The notes: generated by a model from the letters alone, not told the origin. Counted from the stretch's first letter, positions 36,423 through 44,609 are shown. The stretch: 64,000 nucleotides of DNA from an uncultured Eubacteriales bacterium (GCA_902786815.1 CADADV010000010.1:25203-89202); one strand, 5' to 3'. Translations and numbers: made by a program.

Positions 36423-36737
36423 TTTGCTTTTCCCCCCGACATCATCTTCTCTGCGTCATTGCTTTATTGCTTGAAAGCTTTTCTGCTTTAATAGAAAAGC
36501 AATTCCCGTGCCATTTCCTCTATATACCCGTAATTTTGCTGTGGACCCTTGGGAAACTCACCCTTGCCGCGTACAAATGCGTTTCCTTTCAGTGTATTTT
36601 CACTGCATTTCGAACCGCATTCGGTTCAATTTGCAAATAAGCCGATTCAATTTCAGTTCATATAGAAAAAACCGCCGATTAGCCATATAATCGGAGGATT
36701 TTTGCTGTGTTTCAGGGTCATATTCCCGTGAAAACGG
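36423..36737. other. Intergenic region with palindromes upstream of the sigma factor gene
   Basis: No gene was seen in these 315 bp. The region has a hairpin GCTTTTCT/AGAAAAGC (36477-36500), a perfect palindrome GAACCG-CATT-CGGTTC (36612-36627) that may be an operator, and the terminator at 36666-36703. Confidence 0.5.
36666..36703 (-). terminator. Terminator of the PrsW operon
   Basis: AAAATCCTCCGATTA...TAATCGGCGGTTTTTT stem on the minus strand, 35 nt after the PrsW-like gene. Confidence 0.85.
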
Positions 36738-37388
36738 TCAACGATTATCTGGTGAGTCGAAATCGGTTCGGCGCGGTTTTCCTCTAAGAAGCAGAACCAC
36801 CACGACCGTCAGCAATGGGATCAGATATCCGATCATCGCTGCAGTCCCGGTCTGTGAAACCAGAATATTGTATATGCCGTGGTAGGTGATCGCAATGGCA
36901 ATGAGCCCGATGGTTCCCGCCAGCCGCAGCCAAGTCCGGTCCCAAAGATACAGAAAACCAACGGCGATCAGGAATCCGCAGACCACATGCATCGCACCGG
37001 TTCCGAACCCCCGGATCAGCAGGTGCAGGACTTCGTTTGCGCCGTTGCTTGCCAGATAGCATGCATTCTCAAAGGTCGCAAACCCTACGGCGGTCATAAT
37101 GATTCCGCCTGTAAGTTCTTCCTTCCCCGGTTCAAATACCAGAAGATAGAACAGGATCGGCAGGAATTTCATGATTTCCTCTGTCATCGGCGCGATTTCC
37201 ACAGACGCCGTCAGTTCTCCCACACCCCATACTGCCGCGATAAACGTGTTGATGTAAGAAGACAGCAGGCATACTGTCATGCCCGCAAGGACAAACATGT
37301 TCATTGCCTTGCCTCTGCCCCTCATGCACAGGACCGCGATCAGAAGCGGCGCAGCCAGACAAATATAGATGTTCTCTATATAATTCAT
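36738..37388 (-). CDS. PrsW-family intramembrane protease
   Basis: 216 residues with about seven membrane segments. PrsW (CPBP-like glutamic protease) motifs are present: APMTEEIMKFLP (EExxK), GFATFENACYL, RGFGTGAMHVVCG and a final His in AITYHGIYN. PrsW cleaves the anti-sigma factor RsiW in Bacillus; here the protease is the last gene of a three-gene membrane operon and is near a sigma factor gene. Its ATG overlaps the stop codon of the upstream gene (ATGA-type). Confidence 0.85.
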   Translation of the reverse strand: MNYIENIYICLAAPLLIAVLCMRGRGKAMNMFVLAGMTVCLLSSYINTFIAAVWGVGELTASVEIAPMTEEIMKFLPILFYLLVFEPGKEELTGGIIMTAVGFATFENACYLASNGANEVLHLLIRGFGTGAMHVVCGFLIAVGFLYLWDRTWLRLAGTIGLIAIAITYHGIYNILVSQTGTAAMIGYLIPLLTVVVVLLLRGKPRRTDFDSPDNR

Positions 37389-38023
37389 CTGCTCACCGCC
37401 TTTCTAAGCGCCGGAAGAAACAGCATGAACGTAATGGAAAGCAGGAAATCAAACCAGAAGTAGATGTTCATGATGGTATCCCCCATCCAGAAACATGAGG
37501 ATGTCCATATACCGTACTCCGCCGCGCAGAACACCAGCGTCACAATGTACAGCATACGGCGGTTTTTGCCTTTGTCTCCCTGGCCGCGCACTGTTTGCAG
37601 GCCGTAAACCGCATGCCAGATCAGACCAGTCATCAAAGTCGCAACAATAATATTGCCGACGTAGTCGCCCCAATGCATGTAGAATATGCACATCCCCACC
37701 GTGAATACCGGGATGCACAGATACTTTGGCCGCAGGCGGAACTTCCAGTCCTCCGTATTCTCCACGTTGATATAGATCAGCAAAAGCAGCAAAAACAGGT
37801 ACGATGTGTACCAGCTGAATTCCGAAATATAAAAAACCGGCGGTGTCTTGTCATAAAAAATCAGGAACAGCTGCCAGTAAAGATCTCCGAGAAAAAAAAC
37901 GCCTGCAAACAGGCCAAGCAAAATCCAGGCGCGCTCTTTTGATCGCACCGCATAATACAGCGCGCTGGCTGAACACAATCCTGTCACTGTCAGCTGTATG
38001 GCGTTTTCGATGGTCTCGATCAT
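37385..38023 (-). CDS. Seven-TM membrane protein of unknown family
   Basis: 212 residues with seven predicted hydrophobic helices and short loops; Trp and Tyr are abundant (FSWYTSYLFLL, GDLYWQLFLIFY). The family was not recognised. It lies between the small two-TM gene (17-nt gap) and the PrsW-like protease (4-nt overlap), so the three products probably work together, perhaps as sensor, scaffold and protease. That is inference from gene order. Confidence 0.7.
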   Translation of the reverse strand: MIETIENAIQLTVTGLCSASALYYAVRSKERAWILLGLFAGVFFLGDLYWQLFLIFYDKTPPVFYISEFSWYTSYLFLLLLLIYINVENTEDWKFRLRPKYLCIPVFTVGMCIFYMHWGDYVGNIIVATLMTGLIWHAVYGLQTVRGQGDKGKNRRMLYIVTLVFCAAEYGIWTSSCFWMGDTIMNIYFWFDFLLSITFMLFLPALRKAVSR

Positions 38024-38040
38024 TGCAGAACCTCTTCGTC

Positions 38041-38400
38041 CTACGTTTCCTGTTCGTCTTTATGTTTCTGCCATTCCCGCAGCCGAAAGCAGAATATGGT
38101 CAATGTCACGCCAAGCAGGAACGCAATCAGCGCAATCACAACATACCCTAATGCAGCACTGTTGCCGAAAATGCTGGCGTTCATGGTCCCTGACGTTCCA
38201 GCCGGCCCGATAGGGCTGCCCGCCGGAGCTGCCTCGAAATTCGCAAGTCGGGGGATACATACTGCCAGCACGATGGTCGCAGCAAATGAAACCGCAGCTC
38301 CGGCCGCCTGCATGATTCTCACCTGCCGCGCGCGCCTTTGCCTATTCAGTTCCGATGCCCGCGCATGCATTGCATTGATTCGCTCTTCGTTTGTGCGCAT
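38041..38400 (-). CDS. Small two-TM membrane protein, paralogue of the one at 31019
   Basis: 119 residues from the ATG at 38398-38400 with GAAGGAAGGAA upstream. The N-terminal helix EERINAMHARASELNRQRR is rich in charge. Two hydrophobic segments flank a Pro/Gly/Ala-rich extracellular loop of about 25 residues. It is first in the operon with the seven-TM protein and PrsW. Similarity to the 31019 product is clear at both ends. No known family recognised. Confidence 0.7.
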   Translation of the reverse strand: MRTNEERINAMHARASELNRQRRARQVRIMQAAGAAVSFAATIVLAVCIPRLANFEAAPAGSPIGPAGTSGTMNASIFGNSAALGYVVIALIAFLLGVTLTIFCFRLREWQKHKDEQET

Positions 38401-38532
38401 ATGTGATTCCTTCCTTCTTCTGCTCCTCGCGCATCTGTATCTTGTCCCAGCCGACAATACAAGTCAGATTCGATCAATTGTATTGTACTATGACGCAGAC
38501 ATATTCACAAACAAAAAGACTTCAGGAAGGTC

Positions 38533-38796
38533 TTACATTTTATACAGCTGCCACTCGCAGCTGGAGCAGTAGTACTTCAGCTCGAAACGTTTCTCTCTCC
38601 CGTTGATCGTACTCTGACAGAGATACAGAATGTTTTCTGCCCCGCAGACCTTGGTCTTTGTCGCGTCGATGATCTGATCAACAAAGACCGTCACCAGTTC
38701 GCCGTTCTCCTCGATCTTGAATTTGTACGGCCGCGGGATCTTCGTGTTCGCACGGAACACCACCATCGTATCGATTGGTTTCGCTAACAACTTCAT
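38533..38796 (-). CDS. Small conserved protein under an SOS-box promoter
   Basis: 87 residues from the ATG at 38794-38796, with GGGGAGGG 8 nt upstream. It is a compact mixed alpha/beta protein (MKLLAKPIDTMVVFRAN, RPYKFKIEENGE, FELKYYCSSCEWQLYKM) without signal or membrane segment. I recognise this type from genomes where it stands beside Y-family DNA polymerase genes, but that is memory, not evidence in this window. The LexA-type site in its promoter supports a role in the DNA damage response. The biochemical function is unknown. Confidence 0.75.
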   Translation of the reverse strand: MKLLAKPIDTMVVFRANTKIPRPYKFKIEENGELVTVFVDQIIDATKTKVCGAENILYLCQSTINGREKRFELKYYCSSCEWQLYKM

Positions 38797-38820
38797 CTCG
38801 TGTCCCTCCCCTTCTTCCCT

Positions 38821-38850
38821 ATTATAAGAACATTTGTTCGTGCTTGTCAA
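38821..38850 (-). promoter_or_regulatory. Promoter with LexA (SOS) box
   Basis: On the minus strand TTGACA (38845-38850) and TATAAT (38821-38826) are 18 bp apart. CGAACAAATGTTCT lies in the spacer (38827-38840); it matches the Bacillus/Clostridium LexA consensus CGAAC-N4-GTTC. Confidence 0.85.
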
Positions 38851-38894
38851 GAGTATCGTTCTGACGTTGAACCGTTCCTCCTCATGCCCGCCTC

Positions 38895-38923
38895 TTGAAC
38901 GGCCATGGGTTCTGCATTATAAT
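38895..38923 (+). promoter_or_regulatory. Promoter of the alpha/beta hydrolase gene
   Basis: TTGAAC (38895-38900) and TATAAT (38918-38923), 17 bp apart. The expected start site falls at about 38930, which is the first base of the ATG, so the mRNA appears leaderless. Confidence 0.75.
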
Positions 38924-38929
38924 CCTCAT

Positions 38930-39778
38930 ATGGTTACATCAGGAAGCAGCAAAAACAACAACAAGAAAAAACGCAGCAAAACGTTCAAGGTCCTCGTGGG
39001 GCTGATCATCGCGCTCGGCGTGTTCGAACTAGCTGCTTTTGGTGCGCTCGCATATTATATTTCAGATGATTACGATGCAGACGCTGATGCGGAAAAGGCG
39101 CTGAAATCATCCTCCGGCGTACGCGTCACCATGGCGGAAGACTGGATCGAATTCGCGCCGTCGGCACGAAGCCAGGCAATCAAGTGTGATCGGCCGGCCG
39201 CCGGTCGCCAAGCCTCAGAGGCATTTGGCAGTAACGCTTCGGATACTGGAATCATTTTCTATCCGGGCGGCAAAGTCGAGTATACAGCTTATGCGCCGTT
39301 GATGCAGGACTTTGCGAAAGAGGGCTATTTCTGCACCCTCGTGAAGATGCCCTTCGGTTTGGCTGTGTTCGACACCAACGCGGCGAAGGATGTAAAGGAA
39401 GCACACCCGGAGATCACGCACTGGATCATCGGCGGACACTCCCTGGGCGGCGCCATGGCTGCCAAGTACGCTGCGATCTCCGATTTCGACGGACTGTTTC
39501 TGCTCGCCGCGTACACAACGACGGACATGTCCGACAAAGACATCCCTGTGGTATCTGTCTACGGCGATGCGGACGGTGTGCTCAACATGGATGACTACGC
39601 CGCAAACAAAAGCAACCTCCCCGCTGACACAGTCGAGTGCGTTATCAAGGGAGGCAACCATTCTCAGTTCGGTTCCTACGGTCTGCAGGAAGGCGACGGT
39701 GAAGCCGGCATCTCCGCTGAGAAGCAGCGTGCGCAGACCGTACGTCTTGTGCTAGATAACATCAACGCCGACAAGTGA
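38930..39778 (+). CDS. Membrane-anchored alpha/beta hydrolase
   Basis: 282 residues from the ATG at 38930. A basic Asn/Lys-rich head (residues 5-18) precedes a single transmembrane helix (about 19-43), so the enzyme sits outside the membrane. The hydrolase domain follows: GIIFYPGGKVEYTAY (oxyanion region), nucleophile elbow IIGGHSLGGAMAAKYA (GxSxG), DGVLNMDDY (Asp) and IKGGNHSQFG (His). This is the YqiA/alpha-beta-hydrolase_5-like group. Substrate unknown. No ribosome site precedes the ATG; see the leaderless promoter. A terminator follows directly. Confidence 0.88.
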   Translation: MVTSGSSKNNNKKKRSKTFKVLVGLIIALGVFELAAFGALAYYISDDYDADADAEKALKSSSGVRVTMAEDWIEFAPSARSQAIKCDRPAAGRQASEAFGSNASDTGIIFYPGGKVEYTAYAPLMQDFAKEGYFCTLVKMPFGLAVFDTNAAKDVKEAHPEITHWIIGGHSLGGAMAAKYAAISDFDGLFLLAAYTTTDMSDKDIPVVSVYGDADGVLNMDDYAANKSNLPADTVECVIKGGNHSQFGSYGLQEGDGEAGISAEKQRAQTVRLVLDNINADK

Positions 39779-39794
39779 TGTCGGCGTCTTTTTT
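39765..39794 (+). terminator. Terminator of the alpha/beta hydrolase gene
   Basis: ACGCCGACA-AGTGA-TGTCGGCGT followed by CTTTTTT; the stop codon lies in the loop. Confidence 0.92.
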
Positions 39795-39835
39795 ATTTAA
39801 TCACATGATTGGTTACTTCCCAGTGTGTTCTCTGA

Positions 39836-39872
39836 AAATGTGTCAAAAAGAACCGTCCCTTTTGACACATTT
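39836..39872. repeat. Palindromic repeat, copy 2 (REP-like)
   Basis: AAATGTGTCAAAAAGAACCG...TTGACACATTT: same ends and same AACCGTCCC centre as the copy at 23949-23985. The arms are perfectly complementary for 11 bp (AAATGTGTCAA/TTGACACATTT). Confidence 0.85.
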
Positions 39873-39937
39873 ATGATAGAATAAAGTTGCAATTCAGTAA
39901 AGCATGAAACTTTGTATATATGAAAGGAGACTGTATT

Positions 39938-40708
39938 ATGGCAAATACGAAACTCTGGGATATTGTAAAAGAACTGAAGGGCCCCGGCTACAAGTGGGTC
40001 AATCTGACGCACGAGCTGAGTCCGCAGACACCGCACTGGTTCGGATTCAGTCCTCTTGAGGGCGAGCTTCTGTTCGATTATCTGGAAGGCACGCCGGATG
40101 ACAAGATGGCGCCGATGCGCTGCCACCAGTGGAGCGTCGCCAGCCAGTACGGCACGCACGCGGATGTACCGAGCCACTTCCACGCGGACGGCCGCGACAT
40201 GAGTCAGATCACGGAGAAAGAACTTGTGTATCCGATGGTCGTCATCGACAAATCCAAGGAATGCGCCGAGAACCCTGACTTCGTCCTGTCCATCGATGAC
40301 ATCAAAGCATGGGAAGAAGAATACGGCAGGATTCCGGAAGGTTCTTTCGTAGCGTTCCGTTCGGACTGGTACAAGAAGGACGATCTGGAAAACAAAGACG
40401 CAGACGGCCAGCCTCACTATCCGGGATGGGCAACCGAAACCATCAAGTGGCTCGTTGAAGAGCGCAACATCGGATCCATCGGACATGAGCCTGCTGACAC
40501 AGACCCTGCCATCGTTACGACAAAGGAAGACGCTTACCCGTATCCTGCAGAGCAGTACATTCTGGCAGTCGACAGGATCCAGATCGAAGTTATGAGAAAC
40601 CTGGACCAGCTGCCGCCGACGGGCGCTGTCATCTTCATCGCTTTCCCGAAGCTGAAGGACGGCACCGGATTCCCGACAAGAGTTTACGCGATCTGCCCGG
40701 CAGAATAA
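39938..40708 (+). CDS. Cyclase-family metal hydrolase (kynurenine formamidase-like)
   Basis: 256 residues from the ATG at 39938 with AAAGGAG upstream. The cyclase family (PF04199) fingerprint is SQYGTHADVPSHF near residue 70, equivalent to HxGTHxDxPxHF; the first metal-binding His is replaced by Ser-Gln here. ELSPQTPHWFG near the N-terminus and AIVTTKEDAYPYPAEQY follow. Members hydrolyse formamides, lactams or isatin using Mn2+ or Zn2+. It is followed after 33 nt by the AhpD-like gene, so both likely act on one compound. Confidence 0.85.
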   Translation: MANTKLWDIVKELKGPGYKWVNLTHELSPQTPHWFGFSPLEGELLFDYLEGTPDDKMAPMRCHQWSVASQYGTHADVPSHFHADGRDMSQITEKELVYPMVVIDKSKECAENPDFVLSIDDIKAWEEEYGRIPEGSFVAFRSDWYKKDDLENKDADGQPHYPGWATETIKWLVEERNIGSIGHEPADTDPAIVTTKEDAYPYPAEQYILAVDRIQIEVMRNLDQLPPTGAVIFIAFPKLKDGTGFPTRVYAICPAE

Positions 40709-40741
40709 TAACCGGCACGACACAATAAATGGAGGTACATT

Positions 40742-41350
40742 ATGGCATTGGAATTTGACGAACAATTATCGCGCCTGCAAAAGCCTGTACGGGAGGATAT
40801 GACAGACGAGGAGTACGCAGTCTTTGATAAGAACGTGGAAGTGATGATGGAGAACTGGGGATTCATCAACAACCTGTTCAAGGTTCTTCCCCTCAACGCC
40901 AAGGAATACATCGGCTTCCTCAATTTCAAAGGCTCCCTCTACAATGACAGCTGCTTCCTGACGGATGCACAGAAGGAAATGATCGGCGTCGTCGTTTCTT
41001 CCTACAACTGCTGCACCTACTGCCTGCAGACACACGGTGACAACCTGCGCGGCATGTGGAAGAACGCTTCCCTCGTCGACAAGCTTTCCGGAAACTTCCG
41101 CGCATGCAAGGACGAACTGTCCCGCGTCGACTACGCGCTGTGCGAATACGCCTGGTTCGTGACTGCACACCCGCGCGACATTGACGATGAGCAGATCGAA
41201 AAGCTCCGTGATGTCGGTCTCGACGATCACCAGATCCTCGAAGCCGCTTTCGTCGCCGGCTTCTTCAACTACACCAACCGCTGGGTCAGCACCATCGGCC
41301 CCGTCGTCAACCCCGGACATTTCAAACACAACCGGGACTTCGACAAGTAA
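40742..41350 (+). CDS. AhpD-like / carboxymuconolactone decarboxylase family protein
   Basis: 202 residues. The redox motif CCTYCLQTHG (CxxC followed by His) in the centre, about residue 95, marks the alkylhydroperoxidase AhpD core of this family. The preceding helix LTDAQKEMIGVVVSSYN is typical. The protein may protect against peroxides or act in a degradation route with the cyclase-family enzyme upstream. Ribosome site GGAGG. Confidence 0.85.
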   Translation: MALEFDEQLSRLQKPVREDMTDEEYAVFDKNVEVMMENWGFINNLFKVLPLNAKEYIGFLNFKGSLYNDSCFLTDAQKEMIGVVVSSYNCCTYCLQTHGDNLRGMWKNASLVDKLSGNFRACKDELSRVDYALCEYAWFVTAHPRDIDDEQIEKLRDVGLDDHQILEAAFVAGFFNYTNRWVSTIGPVVNPGHFKHNRDFDK

Positions 41351-41455
41351 CCAGTCGCGGTGCCGGATGAGCGGTAACAGCAGCGGTGAAGGTACCGATG
41401 CGTATTCCGCAGGAGACGAAGCAATAACCGGCGAAACGAACAAAGGCAATAGCAA

Positions 41456-41499
41456 AACCCCGGAGATGTCCGAACCGTCAGGTGAGTTTCTCCGGGGTT
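41456..41499. terminator. Terminator between converging genes
   Basis: AACCCCGGAGA / TCTCCGGGGTT, an 11-bp perfect stem with a 22-nt loop. The T-run on the plus side is weak. Confidence 0.65.
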
Positions 41500-41570
41500 C
41501 TATTGTCTGTGAGTAAGCCGTCGTTATTGCCGGCGACGAGGACCAAGCAGAGGTACCTTTGCCGCTGCTG

Positions 41571-43487
41571 TTACCGTCCCAATGGGATCTCCACGACCTC
41601 GGCCATCTTGACAAGGGTGTGCTGGATCTGCGCCGAGATCTCCTCCACCATGCGCTGGCTGATTTCATCGTTCTTCTCCTGCTCGAGGCTCTTGTAGAAG
41701 GCCTCCTTGACATCGGCGCTGATGTTGTCCATACGGGAGCTGAAGGCGCTCTTTGGAACGAGGCGGCGCATCGGCTTAGGAATGTCCGCTGTCAGCATCA
41801 TCTCCTGCATTTTGTCTTTGCCCAGGAAGAGGATCACAATCGAGGTGATGATTCCGACCATGATGCCGCTCGGATCCGCGAAGAACGGAATGAATCCCAG
41901 GGTGGACATCAGGATGGCGAGAAGCGCCGTCACGATGGAGTCGATCAGGATCGTCATCTCATTGATTGCGAACATCTCCTTCGCGTTTACCTTGATATCT
42001 ATATCAGAAACGGACAAGTAGGACTTGAGACTCAAGGCTGTGTAAGGCACGCGGTGCCTGATGCAGATTGGCACGGTGTGCTCCTCCAGTTCCTCGATGA
42101 CCGGCCGCAGCCATGAAGTGATCGGACCTGCCAGCAGTTCTCTGGTCGCGTCTTCACTTAGGAACGCAGCGATGTCCTGCTGCAGGATCACATCTGTATC
42201 AGATAACTTGCTGATCTCACCAGACCGCCATTTTTCGAAAATCGGCAGCGCCACCTGCTTGACAATCGGATCCACAAGGGTGTCGACCGCGTCTTTGTAG
42301 AGTTTTGTAATGTGCTTGCCGACGATATCTTCGATGGTATTGGAATGCACCAGCTTATCAAGGTCTTCCTTGAATTCCCGCAGGTCTTCGTCGATGCGGC
42401 CGCAGTAAGCCAGTCCTCTTGCCACAGAGAACTCCGGATCCGTTGCGGATATGATAACAGAATCTGTGAACACTTCGCTGCACCACTTGCGGACGGCGGG
42501 CATCTTGCTGACGCCGCCGGTAAGGAAAATCAGTTCCGGCTGCTTGCCGGTGATACTGTCCTTCACATCTTTAAGAGATTCTGTGAACACTTCGCGGAAA
42601 GAACGATTGTCCAGTTTTTTGATTTTCTTATTGACCAACTTGTCTGCGATGTTTTTGTCGATTTTCAGAGTCAGCTTAAGCGGCAGGTTGTAGTGGATCA
42701 TAACGCTCTCCACGCACTTGTTCCTGCTCCAGTAATCTTCATCTGAGAAATATTTTTCTTTTAGCCTTCTGGCGGCAAACTCGGCATAGGTGCGCCACGG
42801 ATCGCTCTCTGCCAGATCCGCCTGGATCTTTTTCTTGAACAGACCGGAATCTGCTACGGATTCCTCCAGCAGAATCTCATCCATCAGGCCGCCGCCCAGC
42901 ATGACTTCGCCAGCGGTACGCATCTCGACTTCTTTGCCGCCCATGATATACGCAAAGTCTGTCGTGGACGAGCCGATATCCACGACAAGAACCGGCTTGG
43001 ACAGAATGTCCACGCCGATCTGCAGGTGCTTGGACTGGCAGGCGCTGACCATAGCAGCCCTGGACTCAGAGATGATCCTTACCGGCGGGTAGCCCGCGCC
43101 TTCAAAGATTTCCCGGTAATGTTCCCGGGCGTTCCGATCCCAGCCTGCCGGGCATCCTACATAAACACTGGTTTCCTCATTCTGGATGAGGTCGCCGCTC
43201 CCGTAGAGCTGTCCCAAGACGCCAGCCGCGAAACTTTTGACATCGCCCGCGCTGGCGCCGTCGGTCAGGAACCGGCTCTTGAACCGGATCTTGCGCTTGA
43301 CCACATTGTCAGCGTAGCAAGCCTTCTCTCCGATGATGATCTCCCCGGAGTTCGTCTGCGCATAGGCGGTGATGAAACTCTTCTCCCCCGCCACGGGTAT
43401 CATCTCAGGAATGACTTGGTCTTCCTTATATAATCTGGCGATGGCGCTTTCCGCGTCGCCTAAGTCAAATCCAAAAAAACGATCCAT
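41571..43487 (-). CDS. Membrane-anchored Hsp70/actin-like ATPase
   Basis: 638 residues. The ATPase part (1-370) has the Hsp70/actin loops: phosphate 1 MDRFFGFDLGDAESAI, phosphate 2 VLVVDIGSSTTDFAYI (about 166-181) and adenosine ELIFLTGGVSKMPAVRKW. There is no DnaK substrate-binding domain; instead a helical region is followed by two membrane segments (about 515-558; LIDSIVTALLAILMSTLGFIPFF and IMVGIITSIVILFLG) and an acidic/basic cytoplasmic tail. That design is unusual for Hsp70 proteins, which are normally soluble. It is 24 nt after a second membrane-protein gene and forms a two-gene operon with it. Function unknown. Confidence 0.82.
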   Translation of the reverse strand: MDRFFGFDLGDAESAIARLYKEDQVIPEMIPVAGEKSFITAYAQTNSGEIIIGEKACYADNVVKRKIRFKSRFLTDGASAGDVKSFAAGVLGQLYGSGDLIQNEETSVYVGCPAGWDRNAREHYREIFEGAGYPPVRIISESRAAMVSACQSKHLQIGVDILSKPVLVVDIGSSTTDFAYIMGGKEVEMRTAGEVMLGGGLMDEILLEESVADSGLFKKKIQADLAESDPWRTYAEFAARRLKEKYFSDEDYWSRNKCVESVMIHYNLPLKLTLKIDKNIADKLVNKKIKKLDNRSFREVFTESLKDVKDSITGKQPELIFLTGGVSKMPAVRKWCSEVFTDSVIISATDPEFSVARGLAYCGRIDEDLREFKEDLDKLVHSNTIEDIVGKHITKLYKDAVDTLVDPIVKQVALPIFEKWRSGEISKLSDTDVILQQDIAAFLSEDATRELLAGPITSWLRPVIEELEEHTVPICIRHRVPYTALSLKSYLSVSDIDIKVNAKEMFAINEMTILIDSIVTALLAILMSTLGFIPFFADPSGIMVGIITSIVILFLGKDKMQEMMLTADIPKPMRRLVPKSAFSSRMDNISADVKEAFYKSLEQEKNDEISQRMVEEISAQIQHTLVKMAEVVEIPLGR

Positions 43488-43511
43488 TGATTCTTGCTCC
43501 TTCCAGACTGA

Positions 43512-44390
43512 TTAATGTCCTGAACCTGCCGATGCCATACCCTTTCTGAGCAGTTTCCCGTCGGCGACCAGCGCCGGCCGGATGGTTCCTGCACGCTGGG
43601 ACGGCATCATGTCGAAGAACTGCGCTGTCTCCGGACTGTAATCCACTGCTTCGATCTGTTGTTTGTGCAGGTAGTATTTGATGTCATCGATCTTCTCGAG
43701 AGCGTACTCGGGGTCTTTGCTGTAGGACGCTGTCAGCAGATCCGAGAAGATGTCCAGCTCAGATGCGGATACTTCGTGACCATCGATCTTGCCCGCTTCT
43801 TCCCGCTTTTCCCAGCGCTGCATGGACTGGATCTCCTCCAGGTTCTGGTCTACCGCAAGCAGCGCGTTGCGGAAACTGATGTAGATCTTGTTTGCATCCA
43901 CATGTGTTTCGACCCGCTGCCCGGTTTTTGTTTTCTTAGGTGCCGGGCGTCTGGACAGAAGTCCTGCTACAAAGGCAGCCGCCAGCCCGCCGAGCAGCAT
44001 CGGCCCTTGTTTCATATAATCGACTTTCTCGATACCACCCAGATCCAGCACGAGCGGCAAAAGCCCAACGCCGCAGAGGACGATAGCAACGATGAGCAGC
44101 ACGATCACAAGCGGCCACATTCTGGTTTTGTGTTCTTCTGCCACGCTGCCGGTCTCCCAGATTTTCGTCTCGCCAACCGAATCGATCAGCGGCAGGGACA
44201 GCCTTACTGCCTGCATCATATACGCTGCAGCATCCCGTTCACGCTCACTGTCACATTGCTCATTATACGTCATGAGTATTTTATCCAGTTCGTTTTCCAA
44301 AACCCGGATCGCTCTGTCCGGCTCCTTTGCGGCAGCCAGTTCCGTGAGCAGATTATCTTTGTCTTTTTCTAAAATATCAACTAATTTCAT
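43512..44390 (-). CDS. Two-TM partner protein of the Hsp70-like ATPase
   Basis: 292 residues. A helical N-terminal domain (1-88) is followed by two close membrane segments (about 92-116 and 130-146) and a helical C-terminal domain. The motif LSRRPAPKKTKT begins the second soluble part. No known family recognised. Gene order and shared membrane location suggest a complex with the downstream ATPase, with this protein as regulator, exchange factor or substrate adaptor (inference). Confidence 0.7.
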   Translation of the reverse strand: MKLVDILEKDKDNLLTELAAAKEPDRAIRVLENELDKILMTYNEQCDSERERDAAAYMMQAVRLSLPLIDSVGETKIWETGSVAEEHKTRMWPLVIVLLIVAIVLCGVGLLPLVLDLGGIEKVDYMKQGPMLLGGLAAAFVAGLLSRRPAPKKTKTGQRVETHVDANKIYISFRNALLAVDQNLEEIQSMQRWEKREEAGKIDGHEVSASELDIFSDLLTASYSKDPEYALEKIDDIKYYLHKQQIEAVDYSPETAQFFDMMPSQRAGTIRPALVADGKLLRKGMASAGSGH

Positions 44391-44434
44391 AGCACTATTC
44401 TCTCAATCATCCTGTGATGCTTTCATACATATAT

Positions 44435-44463
44435 ATGATATTCTTTTGACGCCGCGTTGTCCA
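44435..44463 (-). promoter_or_regulatory. Promoter of the Hsp70-like operon
   Basis: On the minus strand TGGACA (44458-44463) and TATCAT (44435-44440) with a 17-bp spacer, about 45 nt before the first ATG. Confidence 0.65.
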
Positions 44464-44609
44464 CAATTATTGCAGCGCCTGCATTATCATTGCAATCAGC
44501 AGCAGGGTTTTTTTCTAAATATTCAGCAAGGTTCAGGACTTTTGTCTTCAGTTCGTGATATGCTCAATTGAATAGATATTGCGGCACATCCGAAAGAAGG
44601 CGGACGCTC

